The notes under the pieces were generated by a model. The model was not told where the DNA came from, ran no database searches, and saw only the letters and a program-made list of their open reading frames with translations. The position numbers and the translations under genes are program-made. Shown one piece after another: positions 1-8,310 of a stretch of 64,000 nt of DNA. Numbering within the stretch: the stretch's first letter is position 1; every line of letters begins with the position of its first letter. Origin of the DNA: Neisseria lisongii (GTDB taxonomy: Bacteria > Pseudomonadota > Gammaproteobacteria > Burkholderiales > Neisseriaceae). Where the stretch lies: contig NZ_CP116766.1 of assembly GCF_028463985.1 (NCBI RefSeq), positions 1,674,001 through 1,738,000 on the forward strand, in the 5' to 3' direction.

Positions 1-29
1 CAGTACATATCAAACCCAACATGCCCGTC

Positions 30-126
30 ATTCCGACGAAAGTCGGAATCCATTTCGGCGGCTTAGGTAACTGTTTTTCTTTACGGTTTCTGAATCTGAT
101 AGATGGATTCCGACTTTCGTCGGAAT
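30..126. repeat. NIME-like unit: two dRS3-like palindromes flanking a 57-bp spacer
   Basis: Two copies of a 20-base palindrome (ATTCCGAC, 4-base loop, GTCGGAAT) lie at 30-49 and 107-126. They resemble the neisserial dRS3 repeat (ATTCC...GGAAT), and dRS3 pairs around a short unique segment define neisserial intergenic mosaic elements (NIMEs). Here the inner bases differ from the meningococcal consensus, so the family assignment is by analogy. Confidence 0.55.
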
Positions 127-158
127 GACGAGTATGTTTGAAAATCGTACGGTTTATT

Positions 159-190
159 AAGTGGATTCATTATAGTGAATCCACTTTAAC
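159..190. repeat. Back-to-back Correia-type end remnants
   Basis: The sequence reads AAGTGGATTCA, then a TA-rich centre, then TAGTGAATCCACTT. This is a near-perfect palindrome made of the same end sequence that bounds the Correia-like elements elsewhere in the window. It looks like two terminal repeats left after loss of the interior. Confidence 0.4.
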
Positions 191-281
191 CGTTTTACCG
201 ACAATATTTGCACACGCCCCGCACCGATTAACAGCCGCCACCCGTATCATACGCATTCCCCATACAGCCAAGGAAACCGCC

Positions 282-401
282 ATGATTAAAAAATACCTCG
301 CCATTGCCGCCCTGTCGCTGGCGGGGCTGGCCGGCATCGCCGCAGCCGCCGATACGCTGGCACGCAACCACTTGCAGCTGTTTGAACAAACCGACCGCTA
401 A
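282..401 (+). CDS. Small secreted or membrane-anchored protein, 39 aa, unknown function
   Basis: An open frame starts at 138, but the ATG at 282 follows a good ribosome site (AAGGAAA at 270-276) and begins a classic signal-like segment: MIKKYL, then an Ala/Leu/Gly-rich stretch ending in AAAAD. Only about 15 polar residues follow (LARNHLQLFEQTDR). There is no cysteine, so it is not a lipoprotein. It may be a tiny periplasmic peptide or a single-span membrane protein. A DUS inverted pair just downstream can end its transcript. I recognise no family. Confidence 0.5.
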   Translation: MIKKYLAIAALSLAGLAGIAAAADTLARNHLQLFEQTDR

Positions 402-415
402 ACTTCCGTAAACAC

Positions 416-474
416 AGGCCGTCTGAAAACTGAGCAAAGCAGAATTTCTGTATCGCCAAGTTTTCAGACGGCCT
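416..474. terminator. DUS inverted-repeat terminator with mosaic loop
   Basis: AGGCCGTCTGAAAA at the left pairs with TTTTCAGACGGCCT at the right. The loop contains a degraded piece of the mosaic repeat (GAGCAAAGCAGAATTTCTG). It lies between the small + strand gene and the convergent DUF2520 gene and could serve both. Confidence 0.6.
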
Positions 475-495
475 TCATTCCATCTATTTTCGATA

Positions 496-1389
496 TTATT
501 CCGTCTGTTGCCGCAAAACCGCCCGCATTGCCTGCGCCGCCTGAATTTTAGCTTCGCAGCAATTCGCTTCGCTCATTTTCAGACGGCCTGCGGCGAGTTC
601 GGCCGTTGCTTGCGCCAACACTCGGTAAAATGCCTGTTCTTCCGCCGTCATCGCCGACAGATGTGCCGCCACCGTAGCGGTGTCGCCCCGCACAATCGGG
701 CCGGTCAGCGCCTGTTCGGGTGACAGGGCGGCGAGGTTTTCTATGCTTTGTTTCATCAGGCGGTACACCAGCCGCTGCGCCAAATCGTCGGGCAAGGCGA
801 TGGTGCTTAACAAATTGCGGGCAAAGCCCGCCAGCGTGATGCTAAAATTGGACGCTGCAGACAGGGCGGCATGGTAACGGCTTTTGTATTCGGACAGCAC
901 GGTAAAGGGCTGCAGACCCAAAATTTGCGCCAATTCGGTCAGCAATGCCAATGCCCGCTGATCCTGCGTTTCCAAGGCACACAGGCTTCCGGCAAGGTTG
1001 GCCGCCGCCAAAACGGGATCGGCAAAGGCAAACACCGGATGCAGGCTGCCCGCCAAGCCACCCCGTTCGGTTACGGCGGCAAGAGCAGCAACGGTTTTGG
1101 CACCGCTTAAATGCACCGCCAGCGTTCCCGCCCGAAAATGGGGGCTGTCGGCTAAGGCAAGCGCCACGGTTTCGATGGCATCATCGGGTACGGCAAGCAA
1201 AACGGCATCCGCCGGTGGTAATTGTGCAACAGAGCGGCAAACTTCGGCGGAAACGGCGGACGGCGACAGGCTGCTGCTGACGATGTGCGACAAGCGCCAT
1301 GTGTGCTGCTGCGACAGCAGTAATGCCAGCGTTTTGCCGACACGTCCGGCACCGATAATATGGCATGTTTTTTTGAATTCAGACGGCAT
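496..1389 (-). CDS. Rossmann-fold and DUF2520 domain-containing protein
   Basis: A 297-aa protein with an N-terminal NAD(P)-binding motif GAGRVG (residues 13-18) and the later SLHPVFAFADP segment typical of the Rossmann-like plus DUF2520 family (related to F420-type NADP oxidoreductases and pyrroline-5-carboxylate reductase folds). The true substrate is unknown for this family. The frame stays open up to 1605, but I chose the ATG at 1389, which starts the dinucleotide fold at the right distance. That ATG is itself part of a DUS (ATGCCGTCTGAA, encoding MPSE). Near the C terminus a second DUS plus mosaic repeat is translated as GRLKMSEANCCEAK. The gene is divergent from minC. Confidence 0.85.
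   Translation of the reverse strand: MPSEFKKTCHIIGAGRVGKTLALLLSQQHTWRLSHIVSSSLSPSAVSAEVCRSVAQLPPADAVLLAVPDDAIETVALALADSPHFRAGTLAVHLSGAKTVAALAAVTERGGLAGSLHPVFAFADPVLAAANLAGSLCALETQDQRALALLTELAQILGLQPFTVLSEYKSRYHAALSAASNFSITLAGFARNLLSTIALPDDLAQRLVYRLMKQSIENLAALSPEQALTGPIVRGDTATVAAHLSAMTAEEQAFYRVLAQATAELAAGRLKMSEANCCEAKIQAAQAMRAVLRQQTE
541..589 (-). repeat. Mosaic DUS repeat inside the DUF2520 gene
   Basis: On the minus strand the sequence runs AGGCCGTCTGAAAATGAGCG, then AAGCGAATTGCTGCGAAGC, then TAAAAT. This matches the mosaic repeat found in many spacers of this window. It is read in frame as part of the C-terminal region of the protein. Confidence 0.65.
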
Positions 1390-1545
1390 AGATGGATTGA
1401 ATAGTATGGATTTACAGGGTAAACTTACGCCATTGAAAAATTTTATGGTGCGGCAACGCTGCCACATCTGCCGAATTCTACTCTCCCCGACAGACGGGCT
1501 GTCAAGTTTATCTTCGGGGGTGGATTCGACCAGCAAGGAAGTTTG

Positions 1546-2283
1546 ATGAAACCTGCTTTTGAAGTCAAATCGGCCCGTTTGGACGTGCTTGCCGTTCATC
1601 TGCACACTGCAGATTTAGCGGAACTGGAAGCCGCATTGAGCCAAATCGCCGGACAATATCGGGAACTGGACACGGTTCCGTTTATTTTGGACGTTCAGGA
1701 TTTTCCCAACCCCGAAATGCTCGATACCGCTGCCGTTATCGGGCTGTTTGCCCGTTACGGTATGCGGATTATCAGCCTGCGGCACGATGATGCGGCGTGG
1801 GCGGCTTATGCTGCGTATCATCATCTGTTTTTCAACCAAAACCCGAAAAACACCGAACCGCTGCAAAATACGGCCGAGCCGCAACCTGCGGCGGCATACG
1901 AACCGCCGCCTGCACCAAGCGCCGCAGCTGCAGAAAGTGGCTGCCGCCCGACCGTATTGGTCAGCACGCCGGTACGCACCGGCCAGCAAGTGTATGCGGA
2001 AAACAGCGATTTGATCGTTACCGGCGCCGTCAGCCAAGGGGCGGAACTGATTGCCGACGGCAATATCCATATTTACGCCCCTATGCGGGGGCGGGCGCTG
2101 GCCGGTGCGGCCGGCAATACCGAAGCCCGGATTTTTATCCATTCCATGCAGGCGGAACTGGTTTCCGTGGCCGGTATCTACCGCAATTTCGAACAGGATT
2201 TACCCGCTCATCTGCACAAACAGCCGGTTCAGGTTTCCTTGCAGGACAACCGTCTGGTGATTAGTGCGATTGACGCAGAATAA
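1546..2283 (+). CDS. minC: Septum site-determining protein MinC
   Basis: A 245-aa FtsZ polymerisation inhibitor and the first gene of minC-minD-minE. The N-terminal domain (about residues 1-100) carries the FtsZ-inhibiting region. A Pro/Ala-rich linker follows (PQPAAAYEPPPAPS, around residues 105-125). The C-terminal beta-helix (about 140-235) contains GAVSQGAELIADGNIHIYAP and the RGRALAGA segment used for dimerisation and MinD binding. Start: ATG at 1546, five bases after AAGGAAG. A TTG directly before it is open in the same frame but unlikely to be used. The gap to minD is 34 bp, so co-transcription is expected. Confidence 0.95.
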   Translation: MKPAFEVKSARLDVLAVHLHTADLAELEAALSQIAGQYRELDTVPFILDVQDFPNPEMLDTAAVIGLFARYGMRIISLRHDDAAWAAYAAYHHLFFNQNPKNTEPLQNTAEPQPAAAYEPPPAPSAAAAESGCRPTVLVSTPVRTGQQVYAENSDLIVTGAVSQGAELIADGNIHIYAPMRGRALAGAAGNTEARIFIHSMQAELVSVAGIYRNFEQDLPAHLHKQPVQVSLQDNRLVISAIDAE

Positions 2284-2317
2284 GTTGCTCCCTCAAGCAT
2301 TTTAAAAGGAAATTATC

Positions 2318-3133
2318 GTGGCAAAAATCATTGTAGTAACCTCAGGAAAAGGCGGTGTCGGCAAAACAACGACCAGCGCCAGCATTGCAACCGGTCTGGC
2401 GCTGCGCGGCCATAAAACCGCCGTTATCGACTTCGATGTCGGCTTGCGCAACCTCGACCTGATTATGGGCTGCGAACGCCGTGTCGTTTACGACTTAATC
2501 AACGTGATTCAGGGCGAAGCGACGCTGACTCAGGCGCTGATTAAAGATAAAAACTGCGAAAACCTGTTTATCCTGCCGGCTTCGCAAACTCGGGACAAAG
2601 ACGCTCTGACCCGTGAAGGCGTGGAAAAAGTGATGAAAGAGCTGGGTAGCAAGAAAATGGGCTTCGAATACATTATCTGCGACTCGCCTGCCGGTATCGA
2701 ACAGGGCGCTCTGATGGCGCTTTACTTTGCCGATGAAGCCATTGTTACCACCAATCCAGAAGTATCCAGCGTGCGCGACTCCGACCGCATTTTGGGCATT
2801 TTGCAAAGCAAGTCCCGCAAAGCCGAACAAGGCCAAACGGTGAAAGAACACCTGCTGATTACCCGCTATTCGCCCGAGCGTGTGGAAAAAGGCGAAATGC
2901 TGTCCGTACAAGACATCTGCGACATTCTGCGCATTCCGCTGATCGGCGTGATTCCCGAGTCGCAAAACGTATTGCAGGCCTCTAATGCGGGCGAGCCGGT
3001 GATTCACCAGCAAAGCGCCGTGGCCGCCGAAGCCTATAAAGACGTTATTGCCCGCCTGTTGGGTGAAAACCGCCCAATGCGTTTCCTCGAAGCCGAGAAA
3101 AAAGGCTTTTTCAAACGACTGTTCGGAGGCTGA
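2318..3133 (+). CDS. minD: Septum site-determining ATPase MinD
   Basis: A 271-aa ParA/MinD-family ATPase that binds the membrane in its ATP form, recruits MinC and oscillates with MinE. The deviant Walker A motif GKGGVGKTT is at residues 10-18 and DFDVGLRNLDL follows the usual switch region. The C-terminal GFFKRLFGG fits the amphipathic membrane-targeting helix. The start codon is GTG at 2318, preceded by an AAAAGGA ribosome site. minE begins 4 bases after the stop codon, so the two are tightly coupled. Confidence 0.97.
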   Translation: MAKIIVVTSGKGGVGKTTTSASIATGLALRGHKTAVIDFDVGLRNLDLIMGCERRVVYDLINVIQGEATLTQALIKDKNCENLFILPASQTRDKDALTREGVEKVMKELGSKKMGFEYIICDSPAGIEQGALMALYFADEAIVTTNPEVSSVRDSDRILGILQSKSRKAEQGQTVKEHLLITRYSPERVEKGEMLSVQDICDILRIPLIGVIPESQNVLQASNAGEPVIHQQSAVAAEAYKDVIARLLGENRPMRFLEAEKKGFFKRLFGG

Positions 3134-3136
3134 TCC

Positions 3137-3403
3137 ATGTCTTTAATCGATCTGCTGTTTGGCAAAAAACCGAAATCGGCCAGCGTTGCCCGAGACCGCC
3201 TGCAAATCATCATTGCCCAAGAGCGTGCCACCACCGGCGAAACCGCACCGGACTATCTGCCGACGCTGCGTAAAGAGCTGTTGGAAGTTTTGTCGAAATA
3301 CGTCAATGTTTCCTTGGACGACATCCGTATTTCCCAAGAAAAACAAGACGGCTTGGACGTACTCGAACTGAATATTACCCTGCCGGAACAAAAAAAGGCC
3401 TAA
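3137..3403 (+). CDS. minE: Cell division topological specificity factor MinE
   Basis: An 88-aa protein, the normal MinE length. The N-terminal SLIDLLFGKK segment is the membrane-contacting and MinD-activating part. The remainder (LEVLSKYVNVSLDDIRIS and on) is the topological specificity domain. It stimulates the MinD ATPase and confines MinCD to the poles. It is separated by only 3 bases from minD and from oxyR, suggesting one minCDE-oxyR transcript. Confidence 0.96.
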   Translation: MSLIDLLFGKKPKSASVARDRLQIIIAQERATTGETAPDYLPTLRKELLEVLSKYVNVSLDDIRISQEKQDGLDVLELNITLPEQKKA

Positions 3404-3406
3404 GAC

Positions 3407-4327
3407 ATGACCCTGACCGAATTGCGTTATATTGTCGCAGTCGCACAAGAGCGTCATTTCGGGCGGGCCGCCCGCCGCTGTTTTGTCAGCCAGCCGACGC
3501 TTTCCATCGCCATCAAAAAGCTGGAGGAAGAGCTGTCAGTTTCCCTGTTTGACCGCAGCAGCAACGACATCATCACCACCGAAGCGGGCGAGCGCATCGT
3601 TGCCCAAGCCCGGCGGGTATTGGAAGAAGCCGACCTGATCCGGCATTTGGCCACCGAAGAGCAAAACGAGCTTGAGGGCGCATTCAAACTGGGGCTGATT
3701 TTTACGGTTGCGCCATATCTGCTGCCCAAACTGATTGTCGCCCTGCGCAAAACCGCACCGAAAATGCCGCTGATGCTGGAGGAAAACTATACCCAAACGC
3801 TGACCGAATCGCTCAAACGGGGCGATTTGGACGCATTGGTCGTTGCCGAGCCGTTTCACGAACCGGGCATCATCACCGAGCCTTTGTATGACGAACCGTT
3901 TTTCGTGATTGTCCCCAAAGGCCATGCGTTTGAGGAACTGGATTCGGTTACGCCGCAAATGCTGGCGGAAGAACAGGTATTGCTGCTGACCGAGGGCAAC
4001 TGTATGCGCGATCAGGTATTGGCAAGCTGTTCGGAATTGGCGACCAAGCAGAAAATCCAAGGCCTGACCAATACGCTGCAGGGAAGCTCCATCAATACCA
4101 TCCGCCACATGGTCGCCAGCGGCTTGGCCATCAGCATTATGCCCGCCACGGCGCTCACCGAAAACGACCATATGCTGTTCAGCATTATCCCGTTTGCCGG
4201 TGTCGCCCCACAACGGCGGGTGGTACTCGCCTACCGCCGCAATTTCGTCCGCCCCAAAGCCCTGAATACGCTGAAAACGGCGATTATGAAATCGCAGCTG
4301 GCCGGCGTAACGTTTATCAACGGTTGA
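3407..4327 (+). CDS. oxyR: Hydrogen peroxide-sensing LysR-type regulator OxyR
   Basis: A 306-aa LysR-family activator. The N-terminal winged helix-turn-helix (about residues 1-60) includes FGRAARRCFVSQPTLSIAIK. The effector domain carries two cysteines that I place at residues 199 and 208 (CMRDQVLASC), the same numbers as the redox pair of E. coli OxyR. It is expected to control catalase and peroxiredoxin genes, none of which lie nearby. It follows minE by 3 bases, an arrangement I recall from Neisseria. A stem-loop with a T-run follows at 4436. Confidence 0.94.
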   Translation: MTLTELRYIVAVAQERHFGRAARRCFVSQPTLSIAIKKLEEELSVSLFDRSSNDIITTEAGERIVAQARRVLEEADLIRHLATEEQNELEGAFKLGLIFTVAPYLLPKLIVALRKTAPKMPLMLEENYTQTLTESLKRGDLDALVVAEPFHEPGIITEPLYDEPFFVIVPKGHAFEELDSVTPQMLAEEQVLLLTEGNCMRDQVLASCSELATKQKIQGLTNTLQGSSINTIRHMVASGLAISIMPATALTENDHMLFSIIPFAGVAPQRRVVLAYRRNFVRPKALNTLKTAIMKSQLAGVTFING

Positions 4328-4344
4328 GTGTCTGGTTCAGAAAA

Positions 4345-4423
4345 TATAGCGGATTCAATTTTAAAAGAGGACAAGGCGGCAAGGCGAAGCCAACGCTGTT
4401 CTGTTTTGAAAGGAATCCACTAT
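4345..4423. repeat. Truncated Correia-like element (about 79 bp)
   Basis: It starts TATAGCGGATTCAATTTTAA and ends in the inverted form GGAATCCACTAT. The interior is GACAAGGCGGCAAGGCGAAG then CCAACGCTGTTC, a core shared with the other elements at 11501, 11884, 18597 and 58739. About 29 bp of the usual 108-bp short form are missing. Confidence 0.65.
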
Positions 4424-4435
4424 GTCAATACGGCA

Positions 4436-4463
4436 AAAACCATCGGTGCAACCGATGGTTTTT
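4436..4463 (+). terminator. Rho-independent terminator of minCDE-oxyR
   Basis: AACCATCGGT, a short GCA loop, then ACCGATGGTT followed by TTTTATTT. The stem is about 9-10 bp with a U-run on the + strand, about 110 bp past oxyR and beyond a truncated Correia-like element. Confidence 0.75.
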
Positions 4464-4479
4464 TATTTCACATCAAACA

Positions 4480-4519
4480 AGGCCGTCTGAAAACCGACAG
4501 TTCAGTTTTCAGACGGCCT
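4480..4519. terminator. DUS inverted-repeat terminator
   Basis: AGGCCGTCTGAAAAC and GTTTTCAGACGGCCT form a strong stem with a short loop between oxyR and the convergent symporter gene. It probably ends the symporter transcript. Confidence 0.7.
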
Positions 4520-4546
4520 CAATCATTCTATCAAGCCGAGTTTAAC

Positions 4547-5965
4547 TTACCAAATATCCGATTTTACTTTGCGTTTCAAACCGGGGTGTTCGGATAGCTT
4601 AAATTCAGGGTCTTTGCCCATTTTCAGCTTGGCGGTATAGTCTTTCAGCAGCAGGAACACCAGCGGCGACAGCAGAACAATCGCAATCAGGTTAATCCAC
4701 GCCATCGTACCCATCGCCATATCCGCCATGTCCCACACCAGCGGCACACTGGTTACCGAGCCGAAATACACCATGCCCAGCACGCCCATGCGGAAAATGG
4801 TCAAAATCAGCCAGTTGCTCTTAATAAACTGAACATTGGATTCGGCGTAAGCGTAGTTGCCGATAATGGTCGAAAAGGCAAACATAAACAGCACCACCGC
4901 CAAGAAATCGGCACCCCAGTTACCCACATGGCTGACAATCGCCGCCTGCGTCAGCTGCACGCCGCTCAAGTCCGAGCCAAACTGAACATCCGACATCAAC
5001 ACAATAAATGCGGTACAAGAGCAGACAATCATGGTATCGACAAACACGCCCAACATTTGAATCATGCCTTGCGACACCGGATGTTTCACCTCGGCCGCCG
5101 CAGCCGCATTCGGTGCCGAACCCTGACCGGCTTCGTTGGAATACAGACCTCGCTTGATACCCATCATCATGGTTTGCGAAATCAAACCGCCCAACAGGCC
5201 GCCGCCGGCGGAATCCCAATGGAAGGCATTGTTGAAAATCAACGCAAACACTTGCGGCACCATAGAAATATTGGTCGCAATCACATACAGCGCCATCAGC
5301 AGATACAGCGTTGCCATCACCGGCACAATCGCTTCCGACCAACGGGCCACACGGCGGATGCCGCCGAAAATAATCGGTGCCGTCAGAATCACCAAGCCCA
5401 CGCCGACAGCGTGTTTGTTCCAGCCCCACGCCACTTCGGCCGCCGCCACAATCGAGTTCGCCTGCACCGCTTCATACACAAAGCCGAAACAGAAAATCAG
5501 GCTCAGGGCGAACAATATGCCTAACCAGCGCTGACCCAGACCTTGGGTAATATAATACGCCGGACCGCCGCGGAAATGATGGTTGTCGTAATCACGGATT
5601 TTAAACAGCTGCGCCAGCGAAGATTCGGCAAAAGCAGAACTCATACCGATCAAGGCCACCAGCCACATCCAAAACACCGCCCCCGGGCCGCCGACGCTGA
5701 TGGCAATCGCCACACCGGCAATATTGCCCACGCCGACACGGCTCGCCAAGCCGGTTACAAACGCCTGAAACGGCGTAATCCCATGCGGATCATCGCCCTG
5801 CTTGCGGCCGCCGAGCATTGCTCGAATACTCTGTCCGAACAGGCGGAACTGTACAAATCCGGTCGCCAGCGTAAAAAACACACCGACCCCCAACAAAACA
5901 AAAATCAAGCCGTTCCACATCGGCCCGTTGATGGCATTCACCAACGCATGCAATGATTCAGTCAT
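4547..5965 (-). CDS. Alanine/glycine:cation (sodium) symporter, AgcS family
   Basis: A polytopic 472-aa inner-membrane protein of the alanine or glycine:cation symporter family. Family hallmarks visible are the N-terminal GPMWNGLIFVLLGVGVFFTL, the GNIAGVAIAISVGGPGAVFWMW segment, FRGGPAYY and the GLYSNEAGQGSAPNAAAAA motif. It should import alanine or glycine with sodium. The frame is open further upstream, but two adjacent ATGs at 5968 and 5965 follow GAAAGGG, and the second has the better spacing. The longer reading would begin inside a DUS-containing leader and is unlikely. Confidence 0.9.
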   Translation of the reverse strand: MTESLHALVNAINGPMWNGLIFVLLGVGVFFTLATGFVQFRLFGQSIRAMLGGRKQGDDPHGITPFQAFVTGLASRVGVGNIAGVAIAISVGGPGAVFWMWLVALIGMSSAFAESSLAQLFKIRDYDNHHFRGGPAYYITQGLGQRWLGILFALSLIFCFGFVYEAVQANSIVAAAEVAWGWNKHAVGVGLVILTAPIIFGGIRRVARWSEAIVPVMATLYLLMALYVIATNISMVPQVFALIFNNAFHWDSAGGGLLGGLISQTMMMGIKRGLYSNEAGQGSAPNAAAAAEVKHPVSQGMIQMLGVFVDTMIVCSCTAFIVLMSDVQFGSDLSGVQLTQAAIVSHVGNWGADFLAVVLFMFAFSTIIGNYAYAESNVQFIKSNWLILTIFRMGVLGMVYFGSVTSVPLVWDMADMAMGTMAWINLIAIVLLSPLVFLLLKDYTAKLKMGKDPEFKLSEHPGLKRKVKSDIW

Positions 5966-6119
5966 CATAGCCCTTTCAATAATCAGTATTTTCAGACGGC
6001 CTTCCCAATCGGAAACCGCCGCCACAAACCGCCGCAGATTGTATCAGATTCAAATTTTGTTAACAATCAATGTGAATATCTTTACATTTTTTTCAAAACC
6101 AAACTCGGAAATAGGGCAA

Positions 6120-6151
6120 AGGCCGTCTGAAACCTTCGGTTTTCAGACGGC
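6120..6151. terminator. DUS inverted pair
   Basis: AGGCCGTCTGAAACC faces TTTTCAGACGGCAT across a TTCG-containing loop. It lies in the spacer between the lysS terminator and the symporter start, so its role in termination is unclear. Confidence 0.5.
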
Positions 6152-6246
6152 ATCAATAAGCATTAGCATGCCCATCATTAGCTGACACCAATCTGCTGTT
6201 ATATTGTAAATTCGCTATATTCCATAATTTTCTCAAACCAATAATG

Positions 6247-6277
6247 AAAAAAACCGCCCTGCTCAAGCGGGCGGTTT
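6247..6277 (-). terminator. Rho-independent terminator of lysS
   Basis: Read on the minus strand, AAACCGCCCGCTTGAGCAGG is followed by GCGGTTTTTTT. The stem is GC-rich and ends in a U-run, about 30 bases past the lysS stop codon. Confidence 0.8.
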
Positions 6278-6304
6278 GGGCTAAATCGGGTTATCTTGTC
6301 CCAA

Positions 6305-7807
6305 TTATTCCGGACGCATTTGCGGGAACAGGATAACGTCGCGGATGGTTTGTGAATCGGTCAGCAGCATAACCAAGCGGTCGAGGCCGATGCCGGAGCC
6401 GCCAGTCGGCGGCAAGCCGAATTCCATGGCGCGGATATAGTCGGCATCGTAGTGCATGGCTTCGTCGTCGCCGGCATCTTTTTGCGCCACTTGGGCTTTG
6501 AAGCGTTCCGCCTGATCTTCGGGGTCGTTCAACTCGGAATAACCGTTGGCCAATTCCCGGCCGACTACGAATAATTCGAAGCGGTCGGTCAAACCCGGTT
6601 TGGTGTCGGAGGCACGGGCCAGCGGCGATACTTCGACCGGATAGTCGATAATGAAGGTCGGATTCCACAATTTGCCTTCGGCGCAGCCTTCAAACAATGC
6701 CAACTGCAGGCTGCCGATACCCGGCGACGGTGGAAGTTTTTCGCCCAGTTTGACGATTTCTTCTTTCAGCCATGCTTCGTCAAACAGTTGTTCGTCGGTG
6801 TAATGTGGGTTGTATTTTTTAATCGCCTGCAGAATGGTCAGCCGCTCGAACGGGCTTTCCAAATCGACTTCTTTGCCATTGTAGCTGATTTTTGCCGTGC
6901 CGCATACGGCTTGCGCCGCTGCCCGAATCACGCCTTCGGTCATTTCCATCATGCGTTCGTAAGTACAGAACGCTTCGTAAAATTCCATCATGGTAAATTC
7001 GGGATTGTGGCGCACCGACATGCCTTCGTTGCGGAAGCTGCGGTTGATTTCAAATACCCGCTCAAAGCCGCCGATAACCAGCCGTTTCAGATACAGTTCG
7101 GGCGCAATCCGCAGATACAGCGGCATATCCAGCGCATTGTGGTGGGTAACGAAGGGTTTGGCCGCTGCGCCGCCCGGAATCGGGTGCATCATTGGGGTTT
7201 CAACTTCGAGATAACGCTCATTAACCATATAGTTGCGGATGGTTTGAATGATTTTGCTGCGTTTGAAGAACACTTCCCGACTGTCGGCATTGGCAATCAG
7301 ATCGACATAACGCTGGCGGTATTTGGTTTCCTGATCCGCCAAGCCTTTATGTTTGTCGGGCAACGGACGTAGCGATTTGGTCAGCAGGTGCAGCTTGGCG
7401 GCACGAATGGTCAATTCGCCGTGGTTGGTTTTAAACAGCGTACCTTCCACGCCGATGATGTCGCCCAAGTCCCAGTGTTTGAACGCATTATGCGCTTCTT
7501 CGCCCACGCCCTGATTGTTCACGTAAACCTGAATCTGGCCGCTCACGTCTTGAATGGTGGCAAAACTTGCTTTGCCCATCGCCCGCTGTAGCATCATGCG
7601 GCCGGCCACTTTAACCGCCACTTCCTGCGGATCGAGTTCGGCTTTTTCCAAGCTGCCGTATTGCGCCTGCAAATCGGCGGCAAAAGCGTCTCGGCGGTAT
7701 TGGTTGGGGAAGGCAATGCCGTTTTTGCGGATTTCGTTCAATTTCTCGCGGCGCAGGGCAATAATCTGGTTTTCGTCGAATTGTTCGACCGGATTGTGTT
7801 CGCTCAT
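6305..7807 (-). CDS. lysS: Lysine--tRNA ligase, class II
   Basis: A 500-aa class II lysyl-tRNA synthetase that charges tRNA-Lys. The N-terminal OB-fold anticodon-binding domain spans about residues 60-150 (VAGRMMLQRAMGKASFATIQD). Motif 2 is visible as FRNEGMSVRHNPEFTMMEFY and motif 3 as PPTGGSGIGLDRLVMLLT near the C terminus. The length matches bacterial LysS. The gene for its cognate tRNA-Lys(UUU) lies about 220 bp upstream on the same strand, separated by a terminator, so the two are neighbours but not one transcript. Confidence 0.97.
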   Translation of the reverse strand: MSEHNPVEQFDENQIIALRREKLNEIRKNGIAFPNQYRRDAFAADLQAQYGSLEKAELDPQEVAVKVAGRMMLQRAMGKASFATIQDVSGQIQVYVNNQGVGEEAHNAFKHWDLGDIIGVEGTLFKTNHGELTIRAAKLHLLTKSLRPLPDKHKGLADQETKYRQRYVDLIANADSREVFFKRSKIIQTIRNYMVNERYLEVETPMMHPIPGGAAAKPFVTHHNALDMPLYLRIAPELYLKRLVIGGFERVFEINRSFRNEGMSVRHNPEFTMMEFYEAFCTYERMMEMTEGVIRAAAQAVCGTAKISYNGKEVDLESPFERLTILQAIKKYNPHYTDEQLFDEAWLKEEIVKLGEKLPPSPGIGSLQLALFEGCAEGKLWNPTFIIDYPVEVSPLARASDTKPGLTDRFELFVVGRELANGYSELNDPEDQAERFKAQVAQKDAGDDEAMHYDADYIRAMEFGLPPTGGSGIGLDRLVMLLTDSQTIRDVILFPQMRPE

Positions 7808-7955
7808 AATGTTTCCAAGATAAAACCGGCCGTTTTCAGACGGCCTTGAATGTATATAGGATAACCGGTTCGGCTATCTATGCAATAAATGATAAATAAC
7901 CGCCATTTTACGCCATATCAGGTGTTTTTGCCATCAATCGGCGGTAAGTACGGAT

Positions 7956-7983
7956 AAAAAAAGACCTGCTCGTCAGCAGGTCT
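7956..7983 (-). terminator. Terminator of tRNA-Lys
   Basis: On the minus strand AGACCTGCTGACGAGCAGGT is followed by CTTTTTTT. It lies about 50 bases downstream of the tRNA 3' end, so the tRNA is probably a single-gene transcript. Confidence 0.8.
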
Positions 7984-8031
7984 CAACCATTTATCAATTC
8001 AGAAAGGAGGATATAAATGAATAAAAAAATG

Positions 8032-8107
8032 TGGTGGGTCGTGAAGGATTCGAACCTTCGACCAACGGATTAAAAGTCCGCTGCTCTACCGACTGAGCTA
8101 ACGACCC
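8032..8107 (-). tRNA. tRNA-Lys (UUU)
   Basis: 76 nt including an encoded CCA. The acceptor stem GGGTCGT pairs with ACGACCC. The anticodon stem GCGGA/TCCGT encloses CTTTTAA, giving anticodon UUU. The T arm contains GGTTCGAATCC. A strong promoter lies immediately upstream and a terminator downstream. Confidence 0.97.
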
Positions 8108-8119
8108 GATAGGCTGCGT

Positions 8120-8148
8120 ATTTTACGCATACCGTTTCCCGCCGTCAA
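8120..8148 (-). promoter_or_regulatory. Sigma-70 promoter of tRNA-Lys
   Basis: On the minus strand TTGACG (8148-8143), a 17-base spacer and TAAAAT (8125-8120) lie 12 bases before the tRNA 5' end. Spacing is ideal and both hexamers are close to consensus. Confidence 0.8.
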
Positions 8149-8217
8149 GCGTTTTTTGCTTTTTATTGTAAAAAATGACATTGAATTTGAAAAATGCCGA
8201 CCTTTGCTCATGTGCTG

Positions 8218-8226
8218 TGCTATCAT
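8218..8226 (+). promoter_or_regulatory. Possible extended -10 promoter of the 8311 lipoprotein gene
   Basis: TGCTATCAT matches an extended -10 element (TGnTATAAT, one mismatch in the hexamer). No good -35 is visible, which is acceptable for extended -10 promoters. It sits about 85 bp before the start codon. Confidence 0.4.
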
Positions 8227-8310
8227 TTGGCACGGTTTGAGGGTGAACACACACATTAACGCCCGCAAACTGTTTGAACAATATGATTTTTGATTTTAAG
8301 GACTAAATCC

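Noticed and set aside
4345..4423. Possible insertion sequence remnant next to oxyR
   Set aside because: The ends and core match the Correia-like elements in this window, and no transposase coding is present.
8018..8074. Short + strand frame with a strong AAAGGAGG site, reading MNKKMWWVVKDSNLRPTD
   Set aside because: It is antisense to tRNA-Lys; the VKDSNLRPTD-type string is a known artefact of translating the T and anticodon arms of tRNA genes.
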